Positions 1 through 9,534 are shown, counted from the first letter of the stretch. The stretch: DNA of 64,000 nucleotides from an uncultured Erysipelotrichaceae bacterium (GCA_902773005.1 CACYCS010000050.1:1-64000), one strand, 5' to 3'. Numbers and translations: made by a program. The notes: generated by a model not told the origin, from the sequence alone.

Positions 1-10
1 CGAGGACATG

Positions 11-64
11 AAAGGCTCCTTCATGATGTTGCGTTGGTCCGCGACGTTATGATAGGAGCCTTTT
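11..64 (+). terminator. Long hairpin ending in TTTT
   Basis: AAAGGCTCC (11-19) pairs with GGAGCCTTT (55-63), and the inner arms pair further with G-U wobbles around a short loop near 34-39. The run of T at the 3' side fits a terminator for a plus-strand gene to the left of the window. No gene can be supported between here and 201. Confidence 0.55.
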
Positions 65-94
65 ACGGATCGCGCAAAGCTGTAAGCCTCACCG

Positions 95-117
95 AACTCC
101 CCGACAATCGGGGAGTT
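95..117. terminator. GC-rich hairpin, probable terminator
   Basis: Perfect 10-bp inverted repeat AACTCCCCGA / TCGGGGAGTT with a 3-base loop. The T tract after it is short. It could end transcripts from either side. Confidence 0.5.
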
Positions 118-157
118 TTCACTCGCGCCCACTAACGGGGACGCTCAAACAATGAAA

Positions 158-180
158 GGCAGCCGCGACCCGCGGCTGCC
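158..180 (-). terminator. Terminator of the adjacent surface lipoprotein gene
   Basis: Perfect 10-bp inverted repeat GGCAGCCGCG / CGCGGCTGCC with a 3-base loop, 21 bp past the stop codon of the minus-strand gene and followed in that direction by a T-rich stretch. Confidence 0.7.
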
Positions 181-201
181 AAGGTTATTAAGATTTTAGA
201 T

Positions 202-2799
202 TCACTCAGGTAGAGCAATCTTGGTGTAGACGTATTCGCCGTCCTGCGACATGCGGTTCGACCAATCGTGCGACTTGTTGAAGTCCGCGGCGCCGCGAGC
301 CATCTCGCCGCCCGAGATCATCGAGACAAGAGCGCTGTCGCCCGCCTCATAGGACGAGACCAAGAACCAACCTGTCGGTAGAGTGATCGTGAATTGATCC
401 CAAGCGTTTTTGCCGTCTATGGTCTGCTTCGGCCACTCATCCCAGTCCGGCAAGATCTCGATGCAAGGGTTGTTCTCCCAGCCCACGCCGCTTGCGGAGT
501 AATAGGGATCGCAATGATAGCTATACGCTTTCGGACCGCCATAGCCATTGGCTGGGCACCAGACGGCGTAAGCAACGCGGCCAACATCATCGATGACCGC
601 GAAGGTCCTCCACGAGAAATTAATCGTGCAGCCGACGTTCCAACCGTCCACGCTATGGACGACGACGTCAGATCCGGTGAAGACGGAGAAAGTCGAATCA
701 GCAGAGGTCGAGAGAATCTTCTCTTTGCCAGAATAGGCAACTTCGACGCCGTCTTTGATGTAGGCGGCGAAGAAGGTCAAGTTGTTATCGGCCTGGAAGG
801 TTCCGCTTTCGACGGTCTGGCCACTGCCATTAACCCAACGGGAGAACGTGTATCCCGCTGGAGCAACAGGAGTCGGAAGGGTGTATTCATCGCCATACTC
901 GACGACGATGCTATTGTTCTCGATGGTGCCGATGACGTCGACGAGGTCGATCGTGTACTTCGGGGTAGCAAGGTTGATATTGACGTAGTTGGTCTTGACG
1001 TCGAATACAAGCTGCCTGCCGTTATAGTCGCCATCTTGAAGCGTGTTCTCAAAGAGAGCGTTATTCTCGTATCCGGACATGTCGAATCCAGACCACTGCT
1101 GGACGAGCGGTTTGATCTGGTCGAGGGTGCCAGTGATGATATAGCCGCCTTCTGGCACGACGATGTCATAGAGCGTCCATGCGCTCCGCTCGTCACTGGT
1201 CGTAGCGGGCCAAGGCGCGAATTCGGCATCGAGATCGAAGATTCCGCAGACCTGACCAGCAACAGCGCTGTATTTGCCATCGTGGTAGAAGCCATCGCCA
1301 GGTCCGCCATAGCCATTGCCCGGGCCATAGGAAGCGTAGATGACCTTGCCGGTTGCGTCGACGCCAAGGGTGTAGTTTTTCGCGCCGATCACGATGGAAT
1401 CCGCATTGGAGTCATAGATGGTTGCATAGGTATCGGAAACCGCGTTGATCGCGCAGCTGATGACTGCATCCGGATCGATTTCGACCTCGGCTGCAAAGGA
1501 GATGTCTAGCGTGTTTGTGGCTAGGTCATAGGCGAAGCTATAGGTGCCGGAGCGTCCCGCGTGGAAGGCATTGGAGCCATCAACGAAGTACATCTTCTGG
1601 TCGCCATCGCCACCAAGAGTCGAGGTGAATTCGCCAGTGATCGTGGTGTTCGCGGCGGTTAAAGCGCTTGCAAGCAAGCCATCGAAGTGGTTCAAGGTGA
1701 CGGATGCGCCGGGAGCCAAAGCGATGTCTTCGCTATAGGTCTTGGCCTCGTTATCGCCTTCGAATACGCCAGAGGCGCTGCCAGTATAGGAGATATAGGT
1801 TGCGAGGTCGTAGACTTCGAGAGCGCCGTTTACGCCATCGTATTTGTAGCGCCTGGTCGACCATTCGCCATGGGTTGCATTGTAGGAGCGCTTGTCGCCA
1901 TCATCTTCGGAGCCATCATATAGGTTGATGGCGCCGTTAGTGACGATCTGCGAGATCGAGGTCGCGCCAGCGGTATGACCGGTCAAAGCGAAGCCGCCTT
2001 CTGGGACGACGAGTTCGAAGTCGTCGGGGTTCGTTGGATAAGTCGGGCCGAGGCGGAACGCGGGGTTGCCCTGATATCCGAGGCCGCGCGAAGAATAGTA
2101 TTCGTCGCACACATAGGAATAATCCTTGGGGTTGCCGTATCCATTATCGGGGCACCAGACGGAGAAGCAGACGCGGCCTTCCGAGTCGACGACCAAGACG
2201 GTTCTCCAGGACATGGTGATGGAGTTGCCACTTGCCCACTTGCCGGTTTTGTTGTGGCCAAGGAAACCGGAGGTCTCGGTCCAAAGGGTAAGTTCGGAAT
2301 CGCCGCCATCGACGATATTCGGGGTGATTGAGGAAGTAAGGACGCGCTCGAGATTCACTTCCCAGCCAGCGTAAAGGGTGATGTTGCCGGTGATGGGAGT
2401 CGCGAAATCGAATTCCTGAGTTAGCGCTTCATCGGTATACCAGCCAAGGAAGACATAGCCGGCTTTGTTTGGGTCGGCGGGTTCAGTTGCGAGTTCGCCG
2501 TCCTCGACGGTCTGCTTTCTGACCGCGGTACCACCCTTCGAATTGAAGGTGACGGTGAATTTCTCTTTCGGCTGTTCGATGGAAGTGGACACCGAGACTT
2601 CTGAGACAGGCGCTTCAGAAGAGATCTCCGGCGTTTCCTTGGACGAAGTTTCGGGCGCGACGCTCGAAGTAGGTGCGTCGGCAGAGCTTCCTGGAACGCT
2701 AGCAGGCGTAGATGAGGCCGCTTGGGCTTGACCGCAGGATGCCAAAAGCATGCCCAACGATAAAACCGCAATCGGAAGTTTGAATGTTTTGAGTTTCAT
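202..2799 (-). CDS. Surface lipoprotein with an InlB-type repeat and three NGYG modules
   Basis: Predicted surface lipoprotein of 865 residues. It has an n-region, a hydrophobic core and a lipobox LLASC with Cys22, then a linker to about residue 79 rich in Ser, Pro, Glu and Ala. Residues 80-146 match a Listeria-Bacteroides (InlB B / Flg_new) repeat, ending in the typical LYAGW. A second, degenerate copy lies near 625-690. The rest consists of three copies of a roughly 120-residue module (about 195-310, 465-590, 695-845). Each has a WRT-like strand (clear in copies 1 and 3), a (V/A)WCPxNGYGxP-like core and a PxGxF/Y strand. I do not recognise this module; a binding or adhesion role is inferred. 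The gene has its own terminator and is separated from its neighbours. Confidence 0.85.
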   Translation of the reverse strand: MKLKTFKLPIAVLSLGMLLASCGQAQAASSTPASVPGSSADAPTSSVAPETSSKETPEISSEAPVSEVSVSTSIEQPKEKFTVTFNSKGGTAVRKQTVEDGELATEPADPNKAGYVFLGWYTDEALTQEFDFATPITGNITLYAGWEVNLERVLTSSITPNIVDGGDSELTLWTETSGFLGHNKTGKWASGNSITMSWRTVLVVDSEGRVCFSVWCPDNGYGNPKDYSYVCDEYYSSRGLGYQGNPAFRLGPTYPTNPDDFELVVPEGGFALTGHTAGATSISQIVTNGAINLYDGSEDDGDKRSYNATHGEWSTRRYKYDGVNGALEVYDLATYISYTGSASGVFEGDNEAKTYSEDIALAPGASVTLNHFDGLLASALTAANTTITGEFTSTLGGDGDQKMYFVDGSNAFHAGRSGTYSFAYDLATNTLDISFAAEVEIDPDAVISCAINAVSDTYATIYDSNADSIVIGAKNYTLGVDATGKVIYASYGPGNGYGGPGDGFYHDGKYSAVAGQVCGIFDLDAEFAPWPATTSDERSAWTLYDIVVPEGGYIITGTLDQIKPLVQQWSGFDMSGYENNALFENTLQDGDYNGRQLVFDVKTNYVNINLATPKYTIDLVDVIGTIENNSIVVEYGDEYTLPTPVAPAGYTFSRWVNGSGQTVESGTFQADNNLTFFAAYIKDGVEVAYSGKEKILSTSADSTFSVFTGSDVVVHSVDGWNVGCTINFSWRTFAVIDDVGRVAYAVWCPANGYGGPKAYSYHCDPYYSASGVGWENNPCIEILPDWDEWPKQTIDGKNAWDQFTITLPTGWFLVSSYEAGDSALVSMISGGEMARGAADFNKSHDWSNRMSQDGEYVYTKIALPE

Positions 2800-2902
2800 T
2801 TGGAGAAACCTCCTATTAAATCTATTTTGTGTATGGATAGGCGCACCTTCAAGAAGGAATGTGGCCCAAAATTAAGAAATTTTAGGTTCAAATATTCCAA
2901 TA

Positions 2903-4462
2903 TTAGTTTTGGGCGGTTTTCGTCCCAACAAGGAAGGTATTGAAGACTTTTCGGCAAGAAGTCGGAGTGTATGAACCATAGTCGGAGGAACGGACCAGCA
3001 TATCGTATTCCTCTTCCTCGGCGGAACGGGCGAACATCTGGGTCGATCCGCCGCCATCGAAGTTCATCGCATCATAGCAGCCGATCGCCCTTTCGAATTC
3101 CGCTAGCTCAGGCAAATTCACGCCATAGGAATCATCCTCGGAAGTGGATTTCCGTCCATACCTAAGTCCTTCGATTCCGGTGAGCAGAACTTTGTGGTCG
3201 GGGGTGATGCCGACGCAAGAACGCGGCACGCCGGTATTCTGAGCTCCATTGGAGTTCTCTAACGTCACGGTCGAGGCGATTTCGCCATCCTCGACGAGAG
3301 ATTGCCTTCCACCGATGATGGTCGTGTAGCCATCCCATTTGCCATCGTCATTGCCGACGCTCATAAATAGGGTATCCCCGATTTCGATCGGGCATTCCAC
3401 CCCTGATTTCTTGAAAAGATATGCATATCCTTCCGCAGTGTCGTCAGTCATCGTGCGCCCAGCGCCGCATTCATATTCATCCACCACTTGATAGGAAGAA
3501 TTGAATCCGGAGTCAACGAATTTCTCAAGCAGGTAATAGCTGTCCGACGCAGCTGCGGCAACGCCGCCCGTGACCGCATAATCGATCAATGTCAAATCGC
3601 CTTTGAGAGCATTGGTGGCTTGGGCAACGTCATAATGGACCTCGCCATCGATTTGGTGCACGACCTTATCTTCGTGCGCGTATTTCAACTTTTTATATAC
3701 CGAGGATTGGATCGTTTCCTGAACCGATTTTCCTTCGACGATCGGCCCGATGCGGACATGAGATCCCGAGACACCGAATAGCATCGGAAGAGACGCCGGG
3801 ATATCCGCATCTAGATTCGTATAGTCATAGATGCCTTTGTCGTTATGGGCGGATTTGACGATAACCCCATCCTGAACATAGGCATTCACGCAGGTGCTGC
3901 CGAAGAAGTCAGCGTTGAGACCTGCGAGGATTTTGATGTCTTCATGCGCGGCATCATAGGCCTGCATTTGGGTGTAGACAACTTCTTTTGCGGGGTGATA
4001 GCTGGAACGGATCTCCGCCTTAGAGGGATCGATCTCCACCACTTCAGCCTTAACGTGATTTCCAGAATTGAGGTCGAATGAATAGCGTTTTAGCTTTACT
4101 CCATTCGCAAGGTCTTTCGTCGAGTCGATTTTCAGCGTATCGCCTTTAAACCTCGTCGGGGAGAATTCACCTAAAGCGTGCATCTCTTCTACATACACTT
4201 CTCCGCCATCGCGGAAAGATGATGGACGAGGGTCTTTGTCCTCATATGAAGATTGCTCGGGCGCCTCTTGAGAAACGGGAGCCTCCTGTTCGGATTTCGA
4301 AACTTCGGGCTCGGCTGAGGGGTTTTCCGAAATAGCGGAAGAGGCTAGTTCTTCAGGGGAAGAGACAGGGACACTAGATGCAGGCGCGGACGTTTGCCCA
4401 CCACCGCAGGAGGCTAAAGCAAGTGCGGCAAGGCTCGAGATGACTTTGATGAAACGCTTCAT
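2903..4462 (-). CDS. Phosphodiester glycosidase (NAGPA-like) lipoprotein
   Basis: Secreted, lipid-anchored enzyme of 519 residues with lipobox LASC (Cys19) and an S/P/E-rich linker to about residue 95. The catalytic domain spans about 105-515. It carries the hallmarks of the phosphodiester glycosidase family (bacterial relatives of the lysosomal uncovering enzyme NAGPA): an AGLNADFFG segment near 185 and NFDGGGSTQM near 465-474. Family members remove a sugar from a sugar-1-phosphodiester such as GlcNAc-1-P linked to another group. The start lies 3 bp after the stop of the glycerophosphodiester phosphodiesterase gene, so the two are co-transcribed. Together with divergent nagA, this suggests breakdown of amino-sugar phosphodiesters outside the cell. 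The exact substrate is inferred. Confidence 0.85.
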   Translation of the reverse strand: MKRFIKVISSLAALALASCGGGQTSAPASSVPVSSPEELASSAISENPSAEPEVSKSEQEAPVSQEAPEQSSYEDKDPRPSSFRDGGEVYVEEMHALGEFSPTRFKGDTLKIDSTKDLANGVKLKRYSFDLNSGNHVKAEVVEIDPSKAEIRSSYHPAKEVVYTQMQAYDAAHEDIKILAGLNADFFGSTCVNAYVQDGVIVKSAHNDKGIYDYTNLDADIPASLPMLFGVSGSHVRIGPIVEGKSVQETIQSSVYKKLKYAHEDKVVHQIDGEVHYDVAQATNALKGDLTLIDYAVTGGVAAAASDSYYLLEKFVDSGFNSSYQVVDEYECGAGRTMTDDTAEGYAYLFKKSGVECPIEIGDTLFMSVGNDDGKWDGYTTIIGGRQSLVEDGEIASTVTLENSNGAQNTGVPRSCVGITPDHKVLLTGIEGLRYGRKSTSEDDSYGVNLPELAEFERAIGCYDAMNFDGGGSTQMFARSAEEEEYDMLVRSSDYGSYTPTSCRKVFNTFLVGTKTAQN

Positions 4463-4465
4463 GGT

Positions 4466-6394
4466 TTATTTCCTCTTTTTATGAATTAGGATAGCGATGG
4501 CGACTCCGATCCCGATGACGGCAACTCCGCCGCCCACGGATAGTCCAACTACGAGTCCGGTGTTGCTTGATTTTGATGCGGGAGATGGCGTATCGGGATC
4601 CGAAATCGATGTAATGGGGTCGCTATTTTGCGTAGCCTCAGACAATTGGGGCTCTTCCGAGGATTCCGAGATGATCGGCTCCTTCTTCACTAGTCTTACT
4701 ACGTCAGAGTAGAAAACGTATTTGAGGGACGGGGTTGCGGACCCACTTGAGAATTTGGCTTGGAGGATGACGTCGGCGTAGTTCTCGTGCTCCTCCGCAT
4801 AGAAGACGCTTGCGGTCAGTTTCTCAGTAGATACCGCTCGATCGTAAGTTAGATATGGCAGTTCAATGGTGAAATCTTCGAGGTTGCCATCATATTCATA
4901 CATCTCTTCCGCCGCCAAGGCGATCGGGTAATCTTCAAACGTATCGGCCAAATTGTTCGTCAAACCGAATACCCCGTTTTTGATGGCGGTGTAGGAACGG
5001 GAAATGTTGTCGTAAGTCCAGAAGAAGGATGCAAATCCGCGTTCGGCCAGCTTGCGGAGGAAGGAAGCGCTGTAACTCGCGGAATTCGTGTCGATGATCA
5101 TTCCGTAATCGCCGATCGTTGCCATCGAGCTCATAAAGGTGCCTTCCGAATAGGAATTGAGGTCGGCCGTTGGAACTTCGGGCAAGGTTTGTCTCATTCT
5201 CATAAGCTGCGCCGTATAGAACGAGATGACCACCACTTGATCATAAACATCATATTGATCGATATAGTCCTTCATGATCGAGACGATATTGATGTCGCTC
5301 GTTTTGATTTCGAGGATCATCACGATGTCCTTGCCTTTGAAGTACTCGAAGAACTCATCGAGCATCGGAATCGGCACGCCTTCCCCACTCTTTTTGACGG
5401 ATAGCGTGGAGTCGATCCTGAACTGCTTCAGTTCCTCGGCGGTGTAATCTGAGATTTTGCCTTCGCCCGTCGTCGTGCGGTCGATCGTGTCGTCATGCAT
5501 GATCGCGATCTTCTGGTCTTTGGTAACCTGAAGGTCGATCTCGAAATGGGTCGCCCCAGCTTCGTATGCCTTGATGCAGCCTTCGAGCGAATTCTCGTAT
5601 TCGGTTGCGCATAGTCCACGGTGGGCGATGTTAAGGAATGGGCGGTTGTTGTTATAGCGTTTCTCAAGCGAATTGGTCGAGAAGTGCTTCAGCAAGGAAT
5701 AAATATGTGCAGGGTCACCGGAAATCGAACCATATGCTCCGTCGGTCACCTCTTGGATAACCTTGATGTCGGAAGCGCCTTTGTCATTCACCCAAACCGA
5801 TTTGAATCTCGCTTGGAAATAGTAGATGTTGGAATAGTTCGCCAAAGAGCTAGGAAGGACGATGGTTCTCGCTCCAGCAACGTTAGCCTCTTTGAGAGCG
5901 GATGCTAAATCGAGCGTCTCTTCCGTTGCGTCAGAAAGGTCATAGACATAATGAAGCGGCTTGCAGGATTCGTGGATGGTCTGAAGGATGTCCTTCGAGG
6001 AAGACATGACACCCATGTCATATGTATTTATATCATTATAGAAAGAGATGAAGTTCGACGCGGTCGCTTCGTCTTTGATATACCAGATCGGAATCATCTT
6101 CTTCTCGAGATACCATCCATAGACATCGCGATAGGGTTCGCCGAAGGAGACGCCATTCTCATCGGTCATTTCGCCATCGGAATTGATGTAGCAGATCATG
6201 TTCGAGGGGCGGACTTCGGCATTGGCGACGCTTTCAAGCCAATCCAAATCATTGGCAACCCCATTGACCACGAAATCACCCATCAAGTCGAAGGCCGGAT
6301 CGTAAGTTGTCGTCGCGTTAGTGTTCGGCAGAGCGCCAAGCGGGGTCAAAAGGAGGCCAAATGCCACAAAACCCAAGGAGAAAAGTGAATTCAT
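4466..6394 (-). CDS. Membrane-anchored glycerophosphodiester phosphodiesterase
   Basis: 642-residue exported protein. A signal peptide (about 1-28) is followed by an unrecognised N-terminal region of about 220 residues, then a GDPD domain (about 252-490) with IAHRG, the FEIDLQ metal-binding strand and MHDDTIDRTT. A C-terminal region, a Ser/Pro stretch and one membrane segment with a basic tail (about 613-642) follow. GDPD enzymes hydrolyse glycerophosphodiesters to sn-glycerol-3-phosphate; substrates include lipid head groups and teichoic acids. It is first in a two-gene operon with the phosphodiester glycosidase, so both probably act on the same extracellular polymer. The start is the first ATG after a divergent control region; the ribosome site is weak. 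Confidence 0.88.
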   Translation of the reverse strand: MNSLFSLGFVAFGLLLTPLGALPNTNATTTYDPAFDLMGDFVVNGVANDLDWLESVANAEVRPSNMICYINSDGEMTDENGVSFGEPYRDVYGWYLEKKMIPIWYIKDEATASNFISFYNDINTYDMGVMSSSKDILQTIHESCKPLHYVYDLSDATEETLDLASALKEANVAGARTIVLPSSLANYSNIYYFQARFKSVWVNDKGASDIKVIQEVTDGAYGSISGDPAHIYSLLKHFSTNSLEKRYNNNRPFLNIAHRGLCATEYENSLEGCIKAYEAGATHFEIDLQVTKDQKIAIMHDDTIDRTTTGEGKISDYTAEELKQFRIDSTLSVKKSGEGVPIPMLDEFFEYFKGKDIVMILEIKTSDINIVSIMKDYIDQYDVYDQVVVISFYTAQLMRMRQTLPEVPTADLNSYSEGTFMSSMATIGDYGMIIDTNSASYSASFLRKLAERGFASFFWTYDNISRSYTAIKNGVFGLTNNLADTFEDYPIALAAEEMYEYDGNLEDFTIELPYLTYDRAVSTEKLTASVFYAEEHENYADVILQAKFSSGSATPSLKYVFYSDVVRLVKKEPIISESSEEPQLSEATQNSDPITSISDPDTPSPASKSSNTGLVVGLSVGGGVAVIGIGVAIAILIHKKRK

Positions 6395-6420
6395 AATCTA
6401 TGCACCTGATAGTAAAATGA

Positions 6421-6442
6421 TTCCCCTTTTTACTAAGGGGAA
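6421..6442. promoter_or_regulatory. 8-bp inverted repeat between divergent genes
   Basis: TTCCCCTT (6421-6428) and AAGGGGAA (6435-6442) form a perfect inverted repeat with a 6-base spacer, in the 168-bp gap between the phosphodiesterase operon and nagA. Position and symmetry suit an operator acting on one or both promoters. No regulator gene is adjacent. Confidence 0.4.
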
Positions 6443-6562
6443 AAGACAAAAATTGTATTTTTGATAATTTTTCATGCCGAAAAATGATTATTTGAATATT
6501 CTTTGTCCAAAAGGGTATTTAAAATGTTGCTGAAATAAATAAAGGTGAACTTAATAACGCAC

Positions 6563-7699
6563 ATGGAAAAAATAAACGGATTCAAGAACGCGAACATCGT
6601 CCTGCCTGATCGCATCATAAAAGGCGGACTGAAAATCGAAGGTGGTCGAATCGCCTCCTTCGGCGAAGGCGATTTCGAATTGCCGGAAGATCTATTCGTC
6701 GCTCCCGGCTTCATCGATGAGCACATCCACGGCGCCAACGGTTCCGATGCGATGGATGCGACGCCTGAAGCAATCTTCAACACCTCAAACTCCTTGCTTC
6801 AGGAAGGCGTTACCTCATTCTTGCCCACGACGATGACGATGGCGGACGAAATGATTTTGAATGCCTTGCGTAACATCAGGGAATGCGCGAATTCGGAAAA
6901 GCTAGGCGCAAAAATCCAGGGAATCCACTTGGAAGGCCCATTCATTTCGTCGAGATATCCTGGTGCTCAGGACCCAAAATTCATACAGGCCCCCAGCGAA
7001 ATAGCGATGAAACGCTACGTCGAGGCAAGCGGCCATCTCATCAAAGAAGTCACCTTTGCCTACGAAGAAGACAAAGACGATGAGTTCCTAAATTATGTGC
7101 TCCGCGAAGGGATCCTTCCCTCGAACGGCCATTCGGATTGCCCTGGGAAGTTGCTTGGCGAAGGCGCTGGCAAAGGGATTCGGTCCATCACTCACCTATT
7201 CAATGGCCAAAGGCCTTTCAACCACCGCGAAATCGGTGTTGTTGGGGAAGCGCTTGTCGACGATAGGCTGCGTGTCGAGCTCATCGCTGACTTCATCCAC
7301 TCCTCCCCTGAGGCAGTGAAATTGGCTTTCAAATCCAAAAATAAGGGGGACATTGTATTGATTTCCGATTCGACGGAAGGAAAATACTTGGCTCCAGGCA
7401 CGTATCATCTTGGTGGGAACAAGATCTATATCCGCGACGGCGTCGCTAGACTCGAAAACGGCACAATCGCCGGCTCCATACTTCGACTCGATCAAGCCCT
7501 GCGCAACGTCCGTACCATTGCCCCCGATTACTCGATGTCCGATCTCATCAATCTCGTCTCGAAAAATCCCGCGGACAATCTCCGTCTCCAAGGCGTAGGC
7601 CAAATCAAAGAAGGCTATGCAGCCGATTTCGCGATCCTAGACCGCGACTTCCATGTTGTCATGACGATTGTCGATGGCGTAATTCGTTACCGAAAATAA
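6563..7699 (+). CDS. nagA: N-acetylglucosamine-6-phosphate deacetylase
   Basis: Cytoplasmic amidohydrolase of 378 residues. It converts GlcNAc-6-phosphate to glucosamine-6-phosphate and acetate. The metal-site segment DEHIHG, the IHLEGPFIS motif, NGHSD, THLFNGQ and the catalytic-loop segment LISDST are all present in family order, and the length matches the family. I chose the ATG at 6563, preceded by AAAGGTG. A GTG at 6545 would add six residues but has no ribosome site. It is transcribed away from the phosphodiester glycosidase/GDPD pair, consistent with these genes releasing amino sugar for NagA. No nagB lies in the window. Confidence 0.93.
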   Translation: MEKINGFKNANIVLPDRIIKGGLKIEGGRIASFGEGDFELPEDLFVAPGFIDEHIHGANGSDAMDATPEAIFNTSNSLLQEGVTSFLPTTMTMADEMILNALRNIRECANSEKLGAKIQGIHLEGPFISSRYPGAQDPKFIQAPSEIAMKRYVEASGHLIKEVTFAYEEDKDDEFLNYVLREGILPSNGHSDCPGKLLGEGAGKGIRSITHLFNGQRPFNHREIGVVGEALVDDRLRVELIADFIHSSPEAVKLAFKSKNKGDIVLISDSTEGKYLAPGTYHLGGNKIYIRDGVARLENGTIAGSILRLDQALRNVRTIAPDYSMSDLINLVSKNPADNLRLQGVGQIKEGYAADFAILDRDFHVVMTIVDGVIRYRK

Positions 7700-7701
7700 G
7701 A

Positions 7702-7720
7702 GGGACGTGTATCGATTTTC
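7702..7720 (+). repeat. Intergenic motif copy, GGGACGTGTATCGATTTTC
   Basis: Starts 2 bp after the nagA stop. This 19-mer recurs with one to three differences at 54782, 56375 and 62386, and in weaker forms elsewhere, each time in an intergenic position near a gene end. Confidence 0.55.
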
Positions 7721-7814
7721 AGCAAAACACTATTTCAATCTGCGGATAGTCCCAACATTTTCCTTTGGCGGCCTAAACACGCAAATAATATAATGTCCTG
7801 CGAGGTTTCATATT

Positions 7815-9422
7815 ATGAAGTTCTTAAAGAAATTATTCTCTCCGCGTTTCCTTTGCATTTTGCTCCTTATCGTGGAAATCCTCGTCTTAATAGGCGCATG
7901 GTGGTTCCTGGAATATGGACTCGACACCATTTTGGAAGGTCAGACAGCCAAAAACGGCATGAGTTTGGCTAACCTCATCGCAATACTTGTCTTCGTTGGC
8001 CTGCGCGTTGTCCTGACCGTCATCGCGATCATCGTCTTCTTTAGGATCATCAATCGCGACGAGAACCCGGAGTACAAGATCCCCTGGGTCGCCTTCATGT
8101 TCATCGTTCCGATCATCACGCTATCCTTCTATGTGATCTTCGTAAGGGTCAGACTTAGCAAGAGACAATATAGGATTGTTAAGCCGGTTCGCAAAATCCT
8201 CGATGCGAAAAAAGAGGAATGGAAGCCCGAACACGAAGCGAATCTCGCTGAAATCGAGCCACATTTCCAAGGCACATTCCAGTATCTTCATAATGTCACC
8301 CGCTTCTCCGTAAGCAAAAACAACCACCTCACCTACTACAAAAACGGCGAGGAATTCTTCCCCGCGATGGTCGAGGAGCTTAAGAAAGCGAAGCGTTTCA
8401 TCTTCATGGAATTCTTCATCGTCACCGATGGCAAATGGTGGAAAGCCATCCATGAGGTTTTGAAGCAAAAGGCAGCGGAAGGCGTCGAAGTTCGCTTCGT
8501 CTATGACGACTTCGGAAGCGGCGCAGGCTTGCCCGATAAATTCATCAAGACATTAAGGTCGGAAGGGATCCATGTCTATCCGTTCCACCCGATTTCCTTC
8601 TTGCTCAACAGGACGATCAATAACCGCGACCACCGCAAGATCGTCGTCGTCGATCATCAATGCGCCTTCACCGGAGGCATGAACCTCGCCGACGAATACG
8701 CAAACGACAAGCTGAGATTCGGCTATTGGAAAGACACCATGGTCAAGATCGAAGGCAAAGGCATCCGCGACCTCGCTGGCATCTTCCTCGAGAACTATGA
8801 CCTCGCTTCGGAAAGCGTAAGTGACTATAGCGCCTTCCTCGATGGCGATGACTATCCGCACTTCGAAGAGCCGGGATATTGCTTCTCCTTCGGCGACGGC
8901 CCCGGCCCTTACACCAAGCACGAGCAGATCGGCGAGCAGAACTACATCAACTTGCTTTCCATCGCTACAAAGCAAGCCGATATCTGCACCCCGTATCTCA
9001 TCTGTTCTTACCCTCTCCAGCGCGCCGTTTTGGCTGCAGCGAAGCGCGGCGTAAGAGTCAACCTCATCGTTCCGGGCATCCCCGACAAGAAGATGGTTTA
9101 TAAGATGGCCCAGTGCCAGTTCGGCATCTTCCTGAAGGCCGGCGTTCACATTTATGTCTACACCCCTGGCTTCAACCACGAAAAGCAGATGCTCATCGAT
9201 GATAGGATCTGCTTCTGCGGCACGATCAACTTCGACTTCCGCTCCCTCACCCACCACTTCGAAGACGGCATGGTGTTCCTTGATACGCCCTGCATGAAAG
9301 AGGTCAGGGCCGACTTCGACGAGATGATGAGCCAAAGTCAGGAAGTCCCAGTCGACTTCAAGGTCCCAACCGGCCAAAGACTCATCTGCGCGCTGCTTAA
9401 GATCTTCCGCGTATTGCTTTAA
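7815..9422 (+). CDS. cls: Cardiolipin synthase (phospholipase D family)
   Basis: 535-residue membrane enzyme that joins two phosphatidylglycerols into cardiolipin plus glycerol. Three hydrophobic segments near the N-terminus (about 10-32, 50-75, 92-112) anchor it, one more than in many relatives. Two HKD motifs are complete: HRKIVVVD at 273-280 and HEKQMLID at 455-462, each followed by the usual GG/GT-x-N segment. Length and layout match bacterial Cls. It stands alone between nagA and the synthetase gene, with a 112-bp gap after it. Confidence 0.93.
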   Translation: MKFLKKLFSPRFLCILLLIVEILVLIGAWWFLEYGLDTILEGQTAKNGMSLANLIAILVFVGLRVVLTVIAIIVFFRIINRDENPEYKIPWVAFMFIVPIITLSFYVIFVRVRLSKRQYRIVKPVRKILDAKKEEWKPEHEANLAEIEPHFQGTFQYLHNVTRFSVSKNNHLTYYKNGEEFFPAMVEELKKAKRFIFMEFFIVTDGKWWKAIHEVLKQKAAEGVEVRFVYDDFGSGAGLPDKFIKTLRSEGIHVYPFHPISFLLNRTINNRDHRKIVVVDHQCAFTGGMNLADEYANDKLRFGYWKDTMVKIEGKGIRDLAGIFLENYDLASESVSDYSAFLDGDDYPHFEEPGYCFSFGDGPGPYTKHEQIGEQNYINLLSIATKQADICTPYLICSYPLQRAVLAAAKRGVRVNLIVPGIPDKKMVYKMAQCQFGIFLKAGVHIYVYTPGFNHEKQMLIDDRICFCGTINFDFRSLTHHFEDGMVFLDTPCMKEVRADFDEMMSQSQEVPVDFKVPTGQRLICALLKIFRVLL

Positions 9423-9445
9423 TCCAATTAAATCGAAACCAGGTT

Positions 9446-9466
9446 CTATCCATCAAATATGGATAG
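9446..9466. promoter_or_regulatory. Inverted repeat upstream of the peptide synthetase
   Basis: CTATCCAT (9446-9453) and ATGGATAG (9459-9466) form a perfect 8-bp inverted repeat with a 5-base spacer, about 70 bp before the synthetase start. With no strong T tract it looks more like an operator than a terminator. Confidence 0.35.
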
Positions 9467-9534
9467 ATTTAAGCGCGGCAAGACTTTAGAATTTATCCTA
9501 AGGGCGGGGCCATCCCACACAAAGGAGTCGAAAT

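Noticed and set aside
1-141. Open plus-strand frame at the left edge as a gene end
   Set aside because: It coincides with two strong hairpins and ends in the terminator region; structure explains it better than coding.
394-1509. Long plus-strand open frame opposite the surface lipoprotein
   Set aside because: It lies wholly inside a well-supported minus-strand gene, has no domain and no ribosome site, and follows from that gene's codon bias.
8553-9377. 274-codon minus-strand frame opposite the cardiolipin synthase
   Set aside because: The plus-strand protein has both HKD motifs; the opposite frame has no recognisable features.
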